A stretch of 59,327 bases of DNA from Acephala macrosclerotiorum (taxonomy: Eukaryota; Ascomycota; Leotiomycetes; Helotiales; Mollisiaceae), in contig MU119512.1 in NCBI GenBank assembly GCA_014904845.1, positions 1-59,327 on the forward strand, written 5' to 3'. The translations under genes were made by a program, and so were the position numbers. The notes beneath the pieces are model-generated. The model saw only the letters and a list, made by a program, of their open reading frames with translations. It searched no databases and was not told the origin of the DNA. Positions 43,013 to 53,520 of this stretch are shown here, in pieces. How positions within the stretch are numbered: the stretch's first letter is position 1; every line of letters begins with the position of its first letter.

Positions 43013-45780
43013 TCAAACAATCCTATAAGCAATCTTAGCAATAAAAAAGCAACTAAGACCAAAACACAACAACCCCGCCGTCAAACACCAAAACCAAGTC
43101 AAATCACCCTCATACTCCTGTCCGGGAACCCAAACGTTCATTCCCCAAAGACCGGTAATGATGTTCATCGGAAGGACGATCGTGCCTAGGACGGTGAGTT
43201 TGCCGAGGACGTCGGCGGTTTGTTCTTGGCGCTCGTTCATGCGGATGTTGATTTGGGCGAGGTAGTTGCCGTGGGAGCGGGCGAGGATTCTGCTGTGCTG
43301 TTAGTATCGTATATATGGGGGGAGAATGAGAGGAAAGGGGAAGTGTAGAAGACGAACTTCTCATAGTGTGATAAGTTTCCAGTCATGGTAATGATGTGAT
43401 CCTGGATATCGCCAAGGTACAGCCCGATTTCGCTTCTTGGAGCAACTTCCCATTGCTCGTTGCACCGTTTGGCGAAGCCCTTGATGACATCTGCTTTATT
43501 GCCTAATAGGCGATATAAACCCATGACTTTCTTTCTGCAGTCGCCTACCCGTCTCAACATATCGCCTCCACTTTCGCCGGAAGTGCCATCCCCTGCTTCG
43601 GAGCGCTTTTCGTTGTCTCGGCTGTCTGGCTTGTCGTCTGTGGATGGGGAGTGTAGTTTGAGAATAGCGTCGTCGATGTCGTCTACTTCGTCTTCGATGC
43701 TTTGAATAAGAGGTGCGAAGACATCGGTAATGTCGTCAATTATGGCGTAGGAGATCCAATCGGACGACAGGAGTAAGTAGTCCTTGAGTTGGCGAATTCG
43801 TCGACGAACATTTGCTGGATGTGGAGTCATTGAGAAGTGGAAGCTGAGAACCCCTTCTCGAAACACAACAACATACATGTTGACGGGCTCTAGGAAATCT
43901 TCGTTGTTCATGTCCTGTTCGAATGATCGGTAGTTGACGAAGTAGTAGTTGCGGAACAATTCGACTTTCTCGCGAGCTTCTTGCATCATGATATCTTCTG
44001 CTGTCAAGGGATGGATACCAAAAGTCTTGGACAGGACTTTCATCTCAGCATCAGTAGGAGAGAGAATATCGAGCCACCACGTCGGACGCTCCCCATAGCG
44101 TTTTGTCTTCTCCGATTTCAAGTTTGGAATTCCTGGCGGAGGAGATTTGATTCCACCATTTGGCGTGACGCCAGGAGATGATTCTTTCGAGTTGGGCTTT
44201 CCATCACCTCCAGCGGTTGAACCACCTCGTGCCGACTCTGGTCTTGGTGGTTGATCAATTATTGAACCTTGGCGTGTCGGAACTCTCGAATCTCCATTTG
44301 CTCCAGCAAAGTGGCGAAGATTGAAGGATTCATTTGAAGGCCCCTCCTCATCCTCCGATTCAGAGCTGTCACTGAGCTCTGGTGGATCAGGGACGAAGAG
44401 CTCTTTAAACGATCCGCCTGGCTGTACCAACTCTGAAATAGTGGAGCTGTGAATAGTGCTCTGAAACTCCTCATTAAAATAGGTGAACCTATAAGGAGCG
44501 TCATCCTCAGCGCGGTGCCAGCCCTTGTGAATTGGCCGCAGTCGTCCCCCAATCAATTGTGGCTCAGTAATCTTCTTCGCTCTCCGTTCGTCACTTCTTC
44601 CTTCCTTTTCGAACCTGCTCCATTCATCAAGCATTGCTAGGTCTGGCCATTTATTTCGTCTTCGTCTTGGACCGTTGTCCCGTCTGTATGACCCATCTCC
44701 TCTGGGCATATCATCATCTGCCATCTCAGACATACCCTCCAAAGGAAAGCAGACATCTTCCTCAGCTTGCAAAGCGATTGTATGTCGCCGTCCCTCAAAT
44801 CCAGAATCCTTCCGCGGTGACCCAGGTCCTGGCCTGTCATCGATTGCATTCTCGCTGACATCGTCTCGTGCAATATCTAGATTTGGCTCGAAATCCTCCC
44901 TGGCCATCATATCCCCGAAACTCATATCTCTATTAGATGCGCTGAGCCTAGGACTTCCAGGCATCGACGGTGGATAATTAACATTGTACTGCTCGTTCTC
45001 GTTTAGGAAAGAAGGACTTTGTCTGTCGAATATAGTCTTCTTCCTGTTGCTCCTGGACGACGACTTGCTCGAGGGTCGTCGCCGCGACTTTGGCAGACTG
45101 ACGTGGGAGTCACTGCCAAAACCACCATATCCAAGAGCTGCTGCTGAGCTTTTCGATCGTCCAGAGGAAGAGATGAGGGGAGCTCTTTCATCATCGGGAC
45201 CCTCGTCCTCATCATTGTTGTCCATTCTTGAACTCTTCGGTCTTTCGGAGGATGTAAATGGGTTTTGGTATTGTGGTCGGTATGAAGGAGTTTCATACAT
45301 AGATCCTCCAAATACACTTTGTCCCATCACAGAAGATCTTCGAGGTCGCATACTCTGCTGTTCCCTGTGTACCAGTCAGCCGAGTCCACTTTCAATTCCC
45401 AAGGTTCCCCACCTGTGGTCCAATAGGGCTTCACTCTCGATACTGGTATTGCTCAGGTTCCTCCCTTGTAATCTATAGAAGCTTGCCCTCGCAGCATTTT
45501 CCGTACTGCCAGCCCTATAAGACTGCGAAGTGTCTAGCATTCCATGCCCATCCTCGGTCGATGCTGCGAAAGATTGTTTCCTGGCACGCTTCTTCTTCCC
45601 TCCTCGATGATTCCTCTTCTTCTTTGGTGCAGCTCGCGCCGCAGACTCTGGTCTCAGGGTCGCATTTGATTGACTCGGCCCTTCAGCGCCTTGGAGAGCA
45701 GTTGGTTGAGGTCTTTGTGGAGGTCCTTCAGAGGAGGCGCTCGAGGGTGCAGTGACTTGAGGAGGAGGGGGCGCGGACAT
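43013..45780 (-). CDS. CorA-family magnesium transporter (MNR2/ALR type)
   Basis: Three exons (45780-45413, 45364-43358, 43289-43013) give 883 residues. The long N-terminal cytosolic part is Ser/Arg-rich with a basic KKKRNHRGGKKKRARKQSF segment and SIESEALLDHR, as in fungal MNR2 proteins. The CorA domain starts around RPTWWLDILSPTDAEMKVLS and continues through FGIHPLTAEDIMMQEAREKV, NYYFVNYRSF and NMYVVVFREGVLSFHF. The last exon holds the two membrane helices and the pore signature: IVLPMNIITGLWGMNVWVPG, with Gly-Met-Asn near residues 841-843. These proteins form pentameric Mg2+ channels; MNR2 acts at the vacuole and ALR1 at the plasma membrane. The N-terminal motifs favour MNR2. The donor of intron 2 is a weak GTTCGT. 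Confidence 0.93.
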
Positions 45781-48436
45781 GATAACGGGATAGTCAGTCT
45801 TCTATGCTAGTCTCGGTCGTCGTGAAGGGTTGGCAGGACTGAGGTCACGCTGATTGGGAGCCTGCGAGTCTGCCAGAACATCTGAAGCTCTTTTTCGAGG
45901 TATATTTCTTATTTTGGTTCGTGGAACGGAGGGTTTGTGATGGCGATGCTGGCATGCGCTAGTATGGAAACTGGCGTCTTGGGATTTCGCTCATAGTATC
46001 CGGGAACCAAACCTTTCATCTCCAAACACCATATCCAATTGAACAAGCCAAAGAGCGATACAAATGATGGATGTAGCTCTCCTGGGTTGATGAATGCTGG
46101 AGCTCGAATGGAGGGGCGCTGGTACGACGCACAGCTCATCGCTGCAGCCTCGTGAAAATGTTTGAGAATGGCACGTCACTGCTCGCGAGCTCCTTTGCCA
46201 TTGGTGCTTGCACGCCTTGGCAGCTCGCGTGAGCACTTTCCTTTTCCCGTTTCGCTCCATCCCACTCTCTTCGGAGACAACCACTGGCGTTTCGACGATC
46301 ATATTTGCAGTGTCGATGTGATCGAGTTGAGGTTCTCACGATGTTCTATTGATACAAGTCCTACGAGCTACAAAATATCTCGGCTGTCCTTCTGTCCACA
46401 GACCAAGCGAGGAGACATCAACAGCGAATATGCCGGTTTCGTTCTGTTTTGTTTCACAAACGCCACCAAGGCTATCAGTATTCTCTTATTCACTTTCCAA
46501 TTGGCACGGTCCATATCTCGACGCTAGGGCCAACAGGGTCAACGAGAACGAGATAGTGATGTGAACTTCTCAAACTTGCAGATAGTCGCCAGGTACCCCC
46601 ATCATGCTTGTCTCAGCCTCAGTATGCTAAACCAATACGCCTTACTCAGTATGCTGATAGTTATCAGGTTTACTGAAAGGCTCTTAGGGATGCTTTCTCG
46701 TTGCATGTCGCTAGCCCGTGGAGAACGTAATTCACCATTCAGAACCAACAATGCGTTACAATATTCGACTATTCGGCCGGTCATAGATCATGCGGAATGA
46801 TCGGACTCAGCATGCACTCAGCTCTCTGCAACAAGACCAGGTCTAATAATGACCAACGATTATACGTATCTCATCGAGAGGCCATAGGTGTTGATAACTT
46901 CAAGTGTATCGGCCCGGTATTATATGTCTCGATGCTCTGAAGCTAACAAGAAATGCTAAAGTTTTGTCAAGTCTAGCCAAGTTGCATTGATACGCCCGGG
47001 ACCATTCTCTGGTGTTCGTGCCTCTCACCCGAACCTCGAAAATTTTTGTGGGCACAAAGCCGTAGCCGAGTAAACAAACTTCGATTATTAACCAAAGCAA
47101 TGGCTTCACGAAAAGCTTGCTGACGTCATGGCCGCTATCATGCGCCTTGGAAACTACTCAGCCCGAGTCCAACTACCGACTTGAACCACATACCAATGGG
47201 AATGTCAAGAATTATTGGTTGCTACAGAAGGCGGAACACTAAATCTGCCATTGCTAACATTCGATGTGTCTTGGCTGCAGTTACTGCTACCCAAGCCATA
47301 AGGAGGACCAGTAGTTGGTATTACACGTGATGCAGAATCACATGATGTTCCGATGGCTCTCTCTCGACCTTGCCGACTCGATATTGTTCCCAGAACGGAA
47401 CAAGTCCATTGACTTGGAATATGCATACTTCGGCAAACCGAACGGTTTTCTGGAACGAGATGCATCCATACATGTTGTCCACCCAGACGGCCTAGATTCC
47501 GGCGCCCTGCCCAGCCCCGACTCAGGTCGCACGGCCCAGAAATTCCCCGTCAAACTCCCATTCGAGTGGCATCATACATCCAAGGGTGTTTTTGCATGGG
47601 AGATCGATAGCTTATGTCGACAGCTGTCTTTGCTCCCAGACCAATGCGGGGATTAAAATTAACCTTCGGATGAAGATCTACGTCTAGCGAGCAGCTCAAA
47701 CCCTAGGGTTCAAGGGTTGCTATCGTTTCGGATCTCATAACAGGTGTCAGGTACGAAGTCGATGCGCGCATGAGTTTATGCGACACCCATAGAATTTCCA
47801 AAATCTCGAGAGTTAGCCAATTTCTCTATCGTTTTCTAATAATACTGCTGTGTCTTGCATTGATAGATCTTCTGAGTTGGTGTTGTCATCTTGATATTGA
47901 TTACTCTTAATAGCTATTCACAAAGCGCAAGAATAAGCACCAGAACCTCTGGTGTTTATCGCATGAACCTAGTTCGTCTGAAATGGAGTCCTTAATGCCA
48001 AGGAAACCTGAGGGGTCTCGCCTGTCTGGTCGCCTGCCGGCACTCTTCCTGGCCATGCCATGCAGAGCAAGGGCAGATCCTAAGACGATAGCTATTGACA
48101 GCAACTTGGTAGATGCGCTACTATAAAAAGACCCCTCCTTGGCCTCCAGACCTCCAGCTCAAGGCGTGGGAGGTGAACATGGCAGCTCCTCTCAAGTTCT
48201 TCATACTCGGAACTTACCATCGCATAATGATGTACGAGCGCTCGCAGAATATGGAGAACTAGTTTGATATTTTATTTCTTCATGCTTAAGTCATCTTTTC
48301 TTCCCCTCCTTCTTTACTTTTTCTCATCGTTGTGAATGATTCAAGAGCTAGCCAAATACCCCACTCATTTGAAACTCAATCAATCTATGAAGATACGAAT
48401 CGAAAGAAAACCGAGGAGTGGGACGAACCAGGCATC
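45781..48436. other. 2.6-kb gene-poor region
   Basis: I see no supportable gene. A plus-strand frame at about 47342-47656 (PNGFLERDASIHVVHPDGLD) is open for about 100 codons but has no motif or partner exon. The left end holds the MNR2 promoter. An in-frame extension of the next gene reaches a GTG at 48332 without an ATG. Confidence 0.35.
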
Positions 48437-49321
48437 ATGAGCTATCCCTCCGAACAACTCGAGGATGTTGAAAGTCAACAAGAATGGATACGAAGGGCGC
48501 TCATTCCCAGCATGCCGTTTTGGCTTACAGTAATCCGCATTGCACAACTGGTGAGCAATATCGATATCTGAATGGCAGCCTGTATCAGATGCTAATAGTT
48601 GCGCAAGCTTCTCGCCTTCACAGTTCTCGTCCTCGCAGGATATGTCGTATCCGTCTTTGGCGGTGACTACGTAAGTTCAACTCCGACGCGAATGGTCCGA
48701 ACGATGCTAACATTCTGCACAGGTCCATACTTTTGGTAATACGAGCTTTGGAGTTCACCAGGCCTTCACTCACCCATAACAGGAATCAGCTTTCTGGTTT
48801 TCGTGTGGACTATCGTCTTCATGCTCTACGTGCGTCTAGATCATCTCTCATCACCCCTCCAAACCTAGTGCTAATTTCCAAACAGATTTTCATCACACCA
48901 GAACGAGGACCGAAGATGTATTACTACCGAGTCCACATGTCAGTGAAAACTCATAAACATCCCAGCTAGCAGACACTGATGAATTCTCAGCATTCTTGAG
49001 ATCATTACGACAGCTTTCTGGGTCGCCAGCGTCTCTCTCCTCGCCTGGGAATGCCAAACTTGGGATACAGTGGAAGATGTTGTCTATGACAATCCCACGG
49101 AGGCCGAAGCTGCATTGGTGAACTCATTGCCTAATCAGCGGTCCGGTATTGCAGCTTTGAGGGTGGCCTCGGCTTTTGCTACTTTAGAGAACGTTCTTTT
49201 CGCTACGACCATGTTCATAAGTAAGTTTATCTATCATGTCTATACATACTGGAAATAGAGAACAGCTACCTGACGATTATAACAGTTAGACGATTGCTCC
49301 TCCAATCGACAGCCGAGTGAG
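48437..49321 (+). pseudogene. Four-helix (MARVEL-like) membrane protein gene with an in-frame TAA
   Basis: The likely start is ATG 48437 (MSYPSEQLEDVESQQEWIRR); the frame extends upstream only to a GTG. Exons: 48437-48550, 48599-48662, 48723 onward, then further exons ending at TGA 49321. Hydrophobic helices: LRKLLAFTVLVLAGYVVSVF, ITGISFLVFVWTIVFMLY, IILEIITTAFWVASVSLLAW and a weaker one near VASAFATLENVLFATTMFI, the layout of a four-helix MARVEL-type protein. Exon 3 reads GGPYFW, then TAA at 48737-48739, then YELWSSPGLHSP in the same frame. Keeping that frame uses a weak donor GTGACT at 48663; the strong GTAAGT at 48670 leads to another early stop, so either way the product is cut. The function of the family is unknown. 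Confidence 0.6.
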
Positions 49322-50268
49322 CCCTCAATGCTACAACAAGACGGTGAAATAATTACATCTAAATCGGCAGAAGAGGTGCAAGACGTTGATGCACCCACCA
49401 TGCTCACTTAATCGGTACTCGAAATATCACACTCGGCAAACGAAGAGCGGCAGGCCGACGCTATTCGACGCTATTATACATATATCACCTTACAACACGC
49501 ATAACTATACCATCACCGGCATTCAAACAAGCGCAAATCGGCTCAGCACGGAAAGACAACATCATCATGGGAGATTTTTATCGTTCAATTGACGAACTTA
49601 ACATAAGTACTATTGATCAGGCATTTGGTGTATCGGAGTCTCAGTTCTCGTGTCCTTACGGCAAGCAGGCAGGCGGGAAATACATCATCAACAAGTTACC
49701 GATATAATCTCAGACGACAAGTGAGCCCACCAAAGTCCATGTTCGTCTTTGGACCTGAGCAGTCGCCGCTCTAACCTGAACCGAGGGTGAGCGTTCCTGA
49801 GCATGGCCTGAGCACACGCCAAGTAAGCCTGAGCATGCATTAAAGAGCCATTTTAGTATCCACAAGGGATCATTTTGGCTCCCTTGAGACCCGGTTATAC
49901 TTACCTCGTCTTGTCTCCAGGGGCGGGTCCTATTTTGGCTCTGACAAAAATCCCTCTTGAACCTTCTTTGGATTTCTGTCTCGAAGAAGTCCTGCACCAA
50001 CGTTCTAGGTCGTATCTGCCCTAGAGGATCATAGATTTCTTAAGGACGACGTGCTATCAGAGAATGCGACACGTAGTATATTCCATTAGTTGAGAAATGC
50101 AGGCTAGCCAAAAAGCGCCTGCATAAAATAGATACCTTCTCATGTAGGTACCCATACAGATTAAGGTGCTTCATAAAGAGAAGCTACACGCTTCTATAAC
50201 TCCGCAAATGCTTATTCACAATCATTACAGCCGAGTAGCGCTAAGAATATATCTTCAGATATACGAAA
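49322..50268. other. Intergenic, no supported gene
   Basis: A cluster of four CCTGAGCA octamers lies around 49755-49840, but no longer repeat unit is evident. This flanks the 3' end of the HET gene. Confidence 0.35.
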
Positions 50269-52251
50269 TTACCGGATATCGAAAGTTTCAGCTGTGAAAT
50301 CCCCCTTGTCAAGTCCAGCCATGGCTTGCCCCTCCATAATCCCATGAACATAACAGCAGCCAACAAATGCATATTGTCTCTCGCGTGGTCGAAGGACGAC
50401 TGGGAGGTCGCAGTCAAATAAAATAGCTACAATATCTCCGCGTCGAGTATCTGCCGGCATAAGGGCCAGATGGCCCTTCTTCGTGCTTGAAAATCTCTTC
50501 AGGTTAGTAATTAGGCAGATGCGTGCTCGTATTTCTGCCATCGCATCATCATCCTCTGCCGATGAGATATTTGAGCTGCGATTACCCTGCATGCTAACGA
50601 TATCTTCAAGCGTTGTTGATCCACATATCTTGAAAGGCTTATTACGATCATACCATCGCTTCACACAAGAAGACTCATAATCTAAATCCACGTCATTTGC
50701 TTGGTCAAGATGCAGGAGTGTGGTAAAAAGAAGTCGTGCCCAGTTTTCCGGCGGTAATCCTTGCAAATCATTTCGATCCAGGACTAGCGTTCTCCACAGT
50801 TTGGCCACAATATCAACCAAGTTCTCGTCGCTAGGTTCTTGGATGACATATTCTGGTTGCAATATCTCGAGGTCTTTCTCGGGGGTATGTATCGCAAAAG
50901 ACCCAAGGCCATCGCAATCACACACACTGACGCCATCCACGGAGTCGAACACGAACCCATAAGCCGATAGAGTTCCATCTTCTCGGACGGAAACACTACT
51001 CCTACTAAGCATGCTAGATCCTCTTGCGGAATGGTATGGAACTAGTGTATGATCTGTGCTTTCTTCAAGTTGCCGGAAAAGAAGGGCTTTGGGTCGATGG
51101 CCAGTATAGCTCCAGTCCGGAACCCAGCTTAGTAAATCCGACCTTTGCAATGGTTTTCCAGAATCCTCAAGAAATTTCAGACGGCAACTTTCTTCTTCCA
51201 TTATAATTGACCTCGCAGCAAATGTATAGATGTCGCTAGGAGTTTGCGAGTATATTCGGGTCGCCAGTGGGAATACACCTTCGTGTGCAAGACCTGCAAG
51301 AGCCACACACTTATCTCTCGGGTCTTTTGCATGGGCAGAAAGATGGTTAGATAGAAGATGGAAAAGAGACCGGGCCGAGTTCCTGTCCTTGTCCGCTGAC
51401 ATATCGTTTTGGAGAGCAGAATGAGCCGAGTCGATGCAAACGATGCGATTAAGGCCACCAGTAAGAAAAAGGGGGACTTGGTTGTGCTGTAGAGACTGTA
51501 TAATTATATTTCTCAAATTGTTTAGATCCCATAGAAGGAATTCGGCCGCATTTGCCACCACGTCCCACGAGCATTTGCGATTACCACAGTAGACCCACAC
51601 CTTTTTGGAGACAGCAACTTCTTGGACAACCCAGATCCTATACCACCATGGTCTGGCGAGAAGCCGCTCAAGCGCGATAAGTTCTTCCTTGGCTTTCCAA
51701 GATGATGGCGGTCCCCAATGTCCATAATCGAAGGCAATCGATTTCTTTGGCGGAACAGAACAACGGTCTGTGTAACGCTTTGAGCACAATTCTATCCAGT
51801 CAAAAGCCTTACTGCTTTCGTCTTCTTCGATTCCAAGCCAAACAAGAGTCTTGATAGCTCGGGAGAAGATCTTCTGCATCAATTGGACTTGTTGACCTCT
51901 CTCCTCCTGATCGTTCTGGTTGATGCAAACTGCATCCGCCCAAAGTCGAATTCCAGGATAAAGGCCTCGAAAGTTATAGAGTGCATTGTAGAGATTCGAA
52001 GTAACTTGAAGCCGTTGTCCATTCACAAATATTGTGTGAGTTATAGAACGGTCACCCCATGTGTATGATAAAGCCGAATATACTGGAGCCTTATCGATGG
52101 GAGCAGGTTTCAGTTTGCAGTGAATATCAGACATCGAGGCTCCAGTATCGAATGTCAGAAGTCGAAATTCATACTGGTTCGTCTGAAGTGGTTTGTATTG
52201 GAGAGAATTCTGTTTATTTTGTTGCGCGGAGGATTTCTTCTGGGCCTTCAT
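50269..52251 (-). CDS. HET-domain protein (heterokaryon incompatibility type)
   Basis: One intronless frame of 660 residues from ATG 52251, typical in length for the family. The HET domain carries its three hallmark blocks: YSALSYTWGD (58-67), LWADAVCINQND (103-114) and RPWWYRIWVVQE (200-211). DPRDKCVALAGLA follows, as in many members, and the end has the usual YAFVGCCYVHGIMEGQAM. There are no NACHT, ankyrin or WD repeats, so the partner or trigger is not evident. HET domains act in non-self recognition and programmed cell death after hyphal fusion; some show TIR-like folds. The gene is intact and lies about 450 bp from the start of the AT-rich tract, on a gene-poor chromosome segment. Confidence 0.95.
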   Translation of the reverse strand: MKAQKKSSAQQNKQNSLQYKPLQTNQYEFRLLTFDTGASMSDIHCKLKPAPIDKAPVYSALSYTWGDRSITHTIFVNGQRLQVTSNLYNALYNFRGLYPGIRLWADAVCINQNDQEERGQQVQLMQKIFSRAIKTLVWLGIEEDESSKAFDWIELCSKRYTDRCSVPPKKSIAFDYGHWGPPSSWKAKEELIALERLLARPWWYRIWVVQEVAVSKKVWVYCGNRKCSWDVVANAAEFLLWDLNNLRNIIIQSLQHNQVPLFLTGGLNRIVCIDSAHSALQNDMSADKDRNSARSLFHLLSNHLSAHAKDPRDKCVALAGLAHEGVFPLATRIYSQTPSDIYTFAARSIIMEEESCRLKFLEDSGKPLQRSDLLSWVPDWSYTGHRPKALLFRQLEESTDHTLVPYHSARGSSMLSRSSVSVREDGTLSAYGFVFDSVDGVSVCDCDGLGSFAIHTPEKDLEILQPEYVIQEPSDENLVDIVAKLWRTLVLDRNDLQGLPPENWARLLFTTLLHLDQANDVDLDYESSCVKRWYDRNKPFKICGSTTLEDIVSMQGNRSSNISSAEDDDAMAEIRARICLITNLKRFSSTKKGHLALMPADTRRGDIVAILFDCDLPVVLRPRERQYAFVGCCYVHGIMEGQAMAGLDKGDFTAETFDIR

Positions 52252-52700
52252 CCTGCCTAGTCAAGCCACGGTGAGGCAGAAAGGGCTCAGAGCTGGCTCA
52301 GCTCGTATCTCGGCCAATTCAAGACAGATTTGAGGTTATTGGTGTTGCAAAGGGTTCGCGATCTTGAAATTAGGAGGGACGATGGAGGGATTCTGGGCGA
52401 CGCATAAATCTCAGCTGCTGCCTAGCTGATAAAGTATCAGGCAAAGCTAAGCTAACCAAAGGAGCTGAAATCAGGGCGCGTGCAGAGCAGAAAGGCAGGC
52501 CACGTCGCGAGTATAGGTATAGGCCGCAGCACGGGTGGCTATTGGGCGGGTAATGAGGTTGCTACCCTACTTTAAGGGTGGGTTAAGGTTGGGTGTAAAT
52601 TTGAGGCCTTATTTTCTCAACTTTTAGAGTGCCCACAAAAACTCTGCACATGACCTTTTAGTCACGTGGGTGTCTAATCAGGCTAGTGGATTTCCTAATT
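52252..52700. other. Transition from HET promoter into AT-rich DNA
   Basis: Normal composition persists to about 52690. It includes a GT-rich stretch with loosely telomere-like words (TTTAAGGGTGGGTTAAGG) and a TCACGTGG at 52662-52669. A+T content then climbs abruptly over roughly 50 bp. This contains the promoter of the HET gene. Confidence 0.5.
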
Positions 52701-53283
52701 GGGTTAGTAAACTTCGTTATTAAATAAATCGCTTATAAACTTTATAATTTTAATTAAAAAAAATTTTATATTTTATAAAAATAATAATTAAATAATTATA
52801 ATATATATTATAAATATTTTTTTAAAATTAATATAATAAAAATAAAAACTTTTTAAATAATTTATTAAATAATTATTTAAATAATTTATTTTATTATTTA
52901 AAATATAAAATTATTTTTTTAATAATTAAATAATAAATTATAATAATTATTTACGAAATATAATTTATAAATAATATTTATAAAAACGAATATTAAAAAA
53001 AATTAAAAAAAATAATTTATATTACAAAATTTTTTATTAATTATTTATTTTAAAAATTAATATTAATTTTTATTAAATTATATATTATTTATATAATTCG
53101 AATTATTTTAATTATAAATAAAAAATATTAATTTAAATTTTAAACGATTTTATTAATTTATTAATATACAAATTAATAAAATATAATTATATTTAATAAA
53201 AATTATAATTATAAATTTTTTAAATACGTTTTTATTTTTATTATAATTATATAATTTTAAATAAAAATTTTAAAAAATAATTT

Positions 53284-53340
53284 TTTATAATTAATTAAAT
53301 TAATTGTAATAATTAAATATAAAATAAAAATTTTAAATTT
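53284..53340 (+). repeat. Ancient repeat copy 1 within the AT tract
   Basis: This contains the word ATTAATTAAATTAATTGTAA followed by TAATTAAATATAAAAT. Related copies appear near 53466, 57848 and 57938 on the same strand, differing at a few positions, some of them CG versus TG or TA. Confidence 0.45.
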
Positions 53341-53465
53341 TTTTTTTAAATATAAATTAAAATTTTATTAAAAAAATATTTATTTAATATTAAATATTTT
53401 TATAATTATATAATTTTTAAAAAAAATTTTAAATTTTTTTTTTTAAAATTATATATTAAATAATT

Positions 53466-53520
53466 TAAATTAATTAAATAAATTATAATAATTAAATATA
53501 AAAACGAAATTTTTAAATTT
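53466..53520 (+). repeat. Ancient repeat copy 2 within the AT tract
   Basis: AAATTAATTAAATAAATTAT then AATAATTAAATATAAAAACG and a TTTTTAAATTT run, parallel to copy 1 including the downstream poly-T stretch. Confidence 0.45.

Noticed and set aside
42820..43062. Minus-strand WMLR-repeat frame
   Set aside because: Same minisatellite read on the other strand; it overlaps the end of MNR2 in a different frame.
42569..43189. Plus-strand frames of up to 206 codons with IHLN, HPPQ or TSTS repeats
   Set aside because: They are produced by the 12-bp minisatellite, which is open in all frames because the unit is a multiple of three. The flanks are not protein-like.
47315..47656. 113-codon plus-strand frame in the gene-poor region
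   Set aside because: Isolated, no family resemblance, and no splice partners. It may be a remnant, but I cannot support a gene.
52565..52600. Telomere-like words (TTTAAGGGTGGGTTAAGG)
   Set aside because: No exact TTAGGG array is present and the words are irregular, so an interstitial telomere cannot be claimed.
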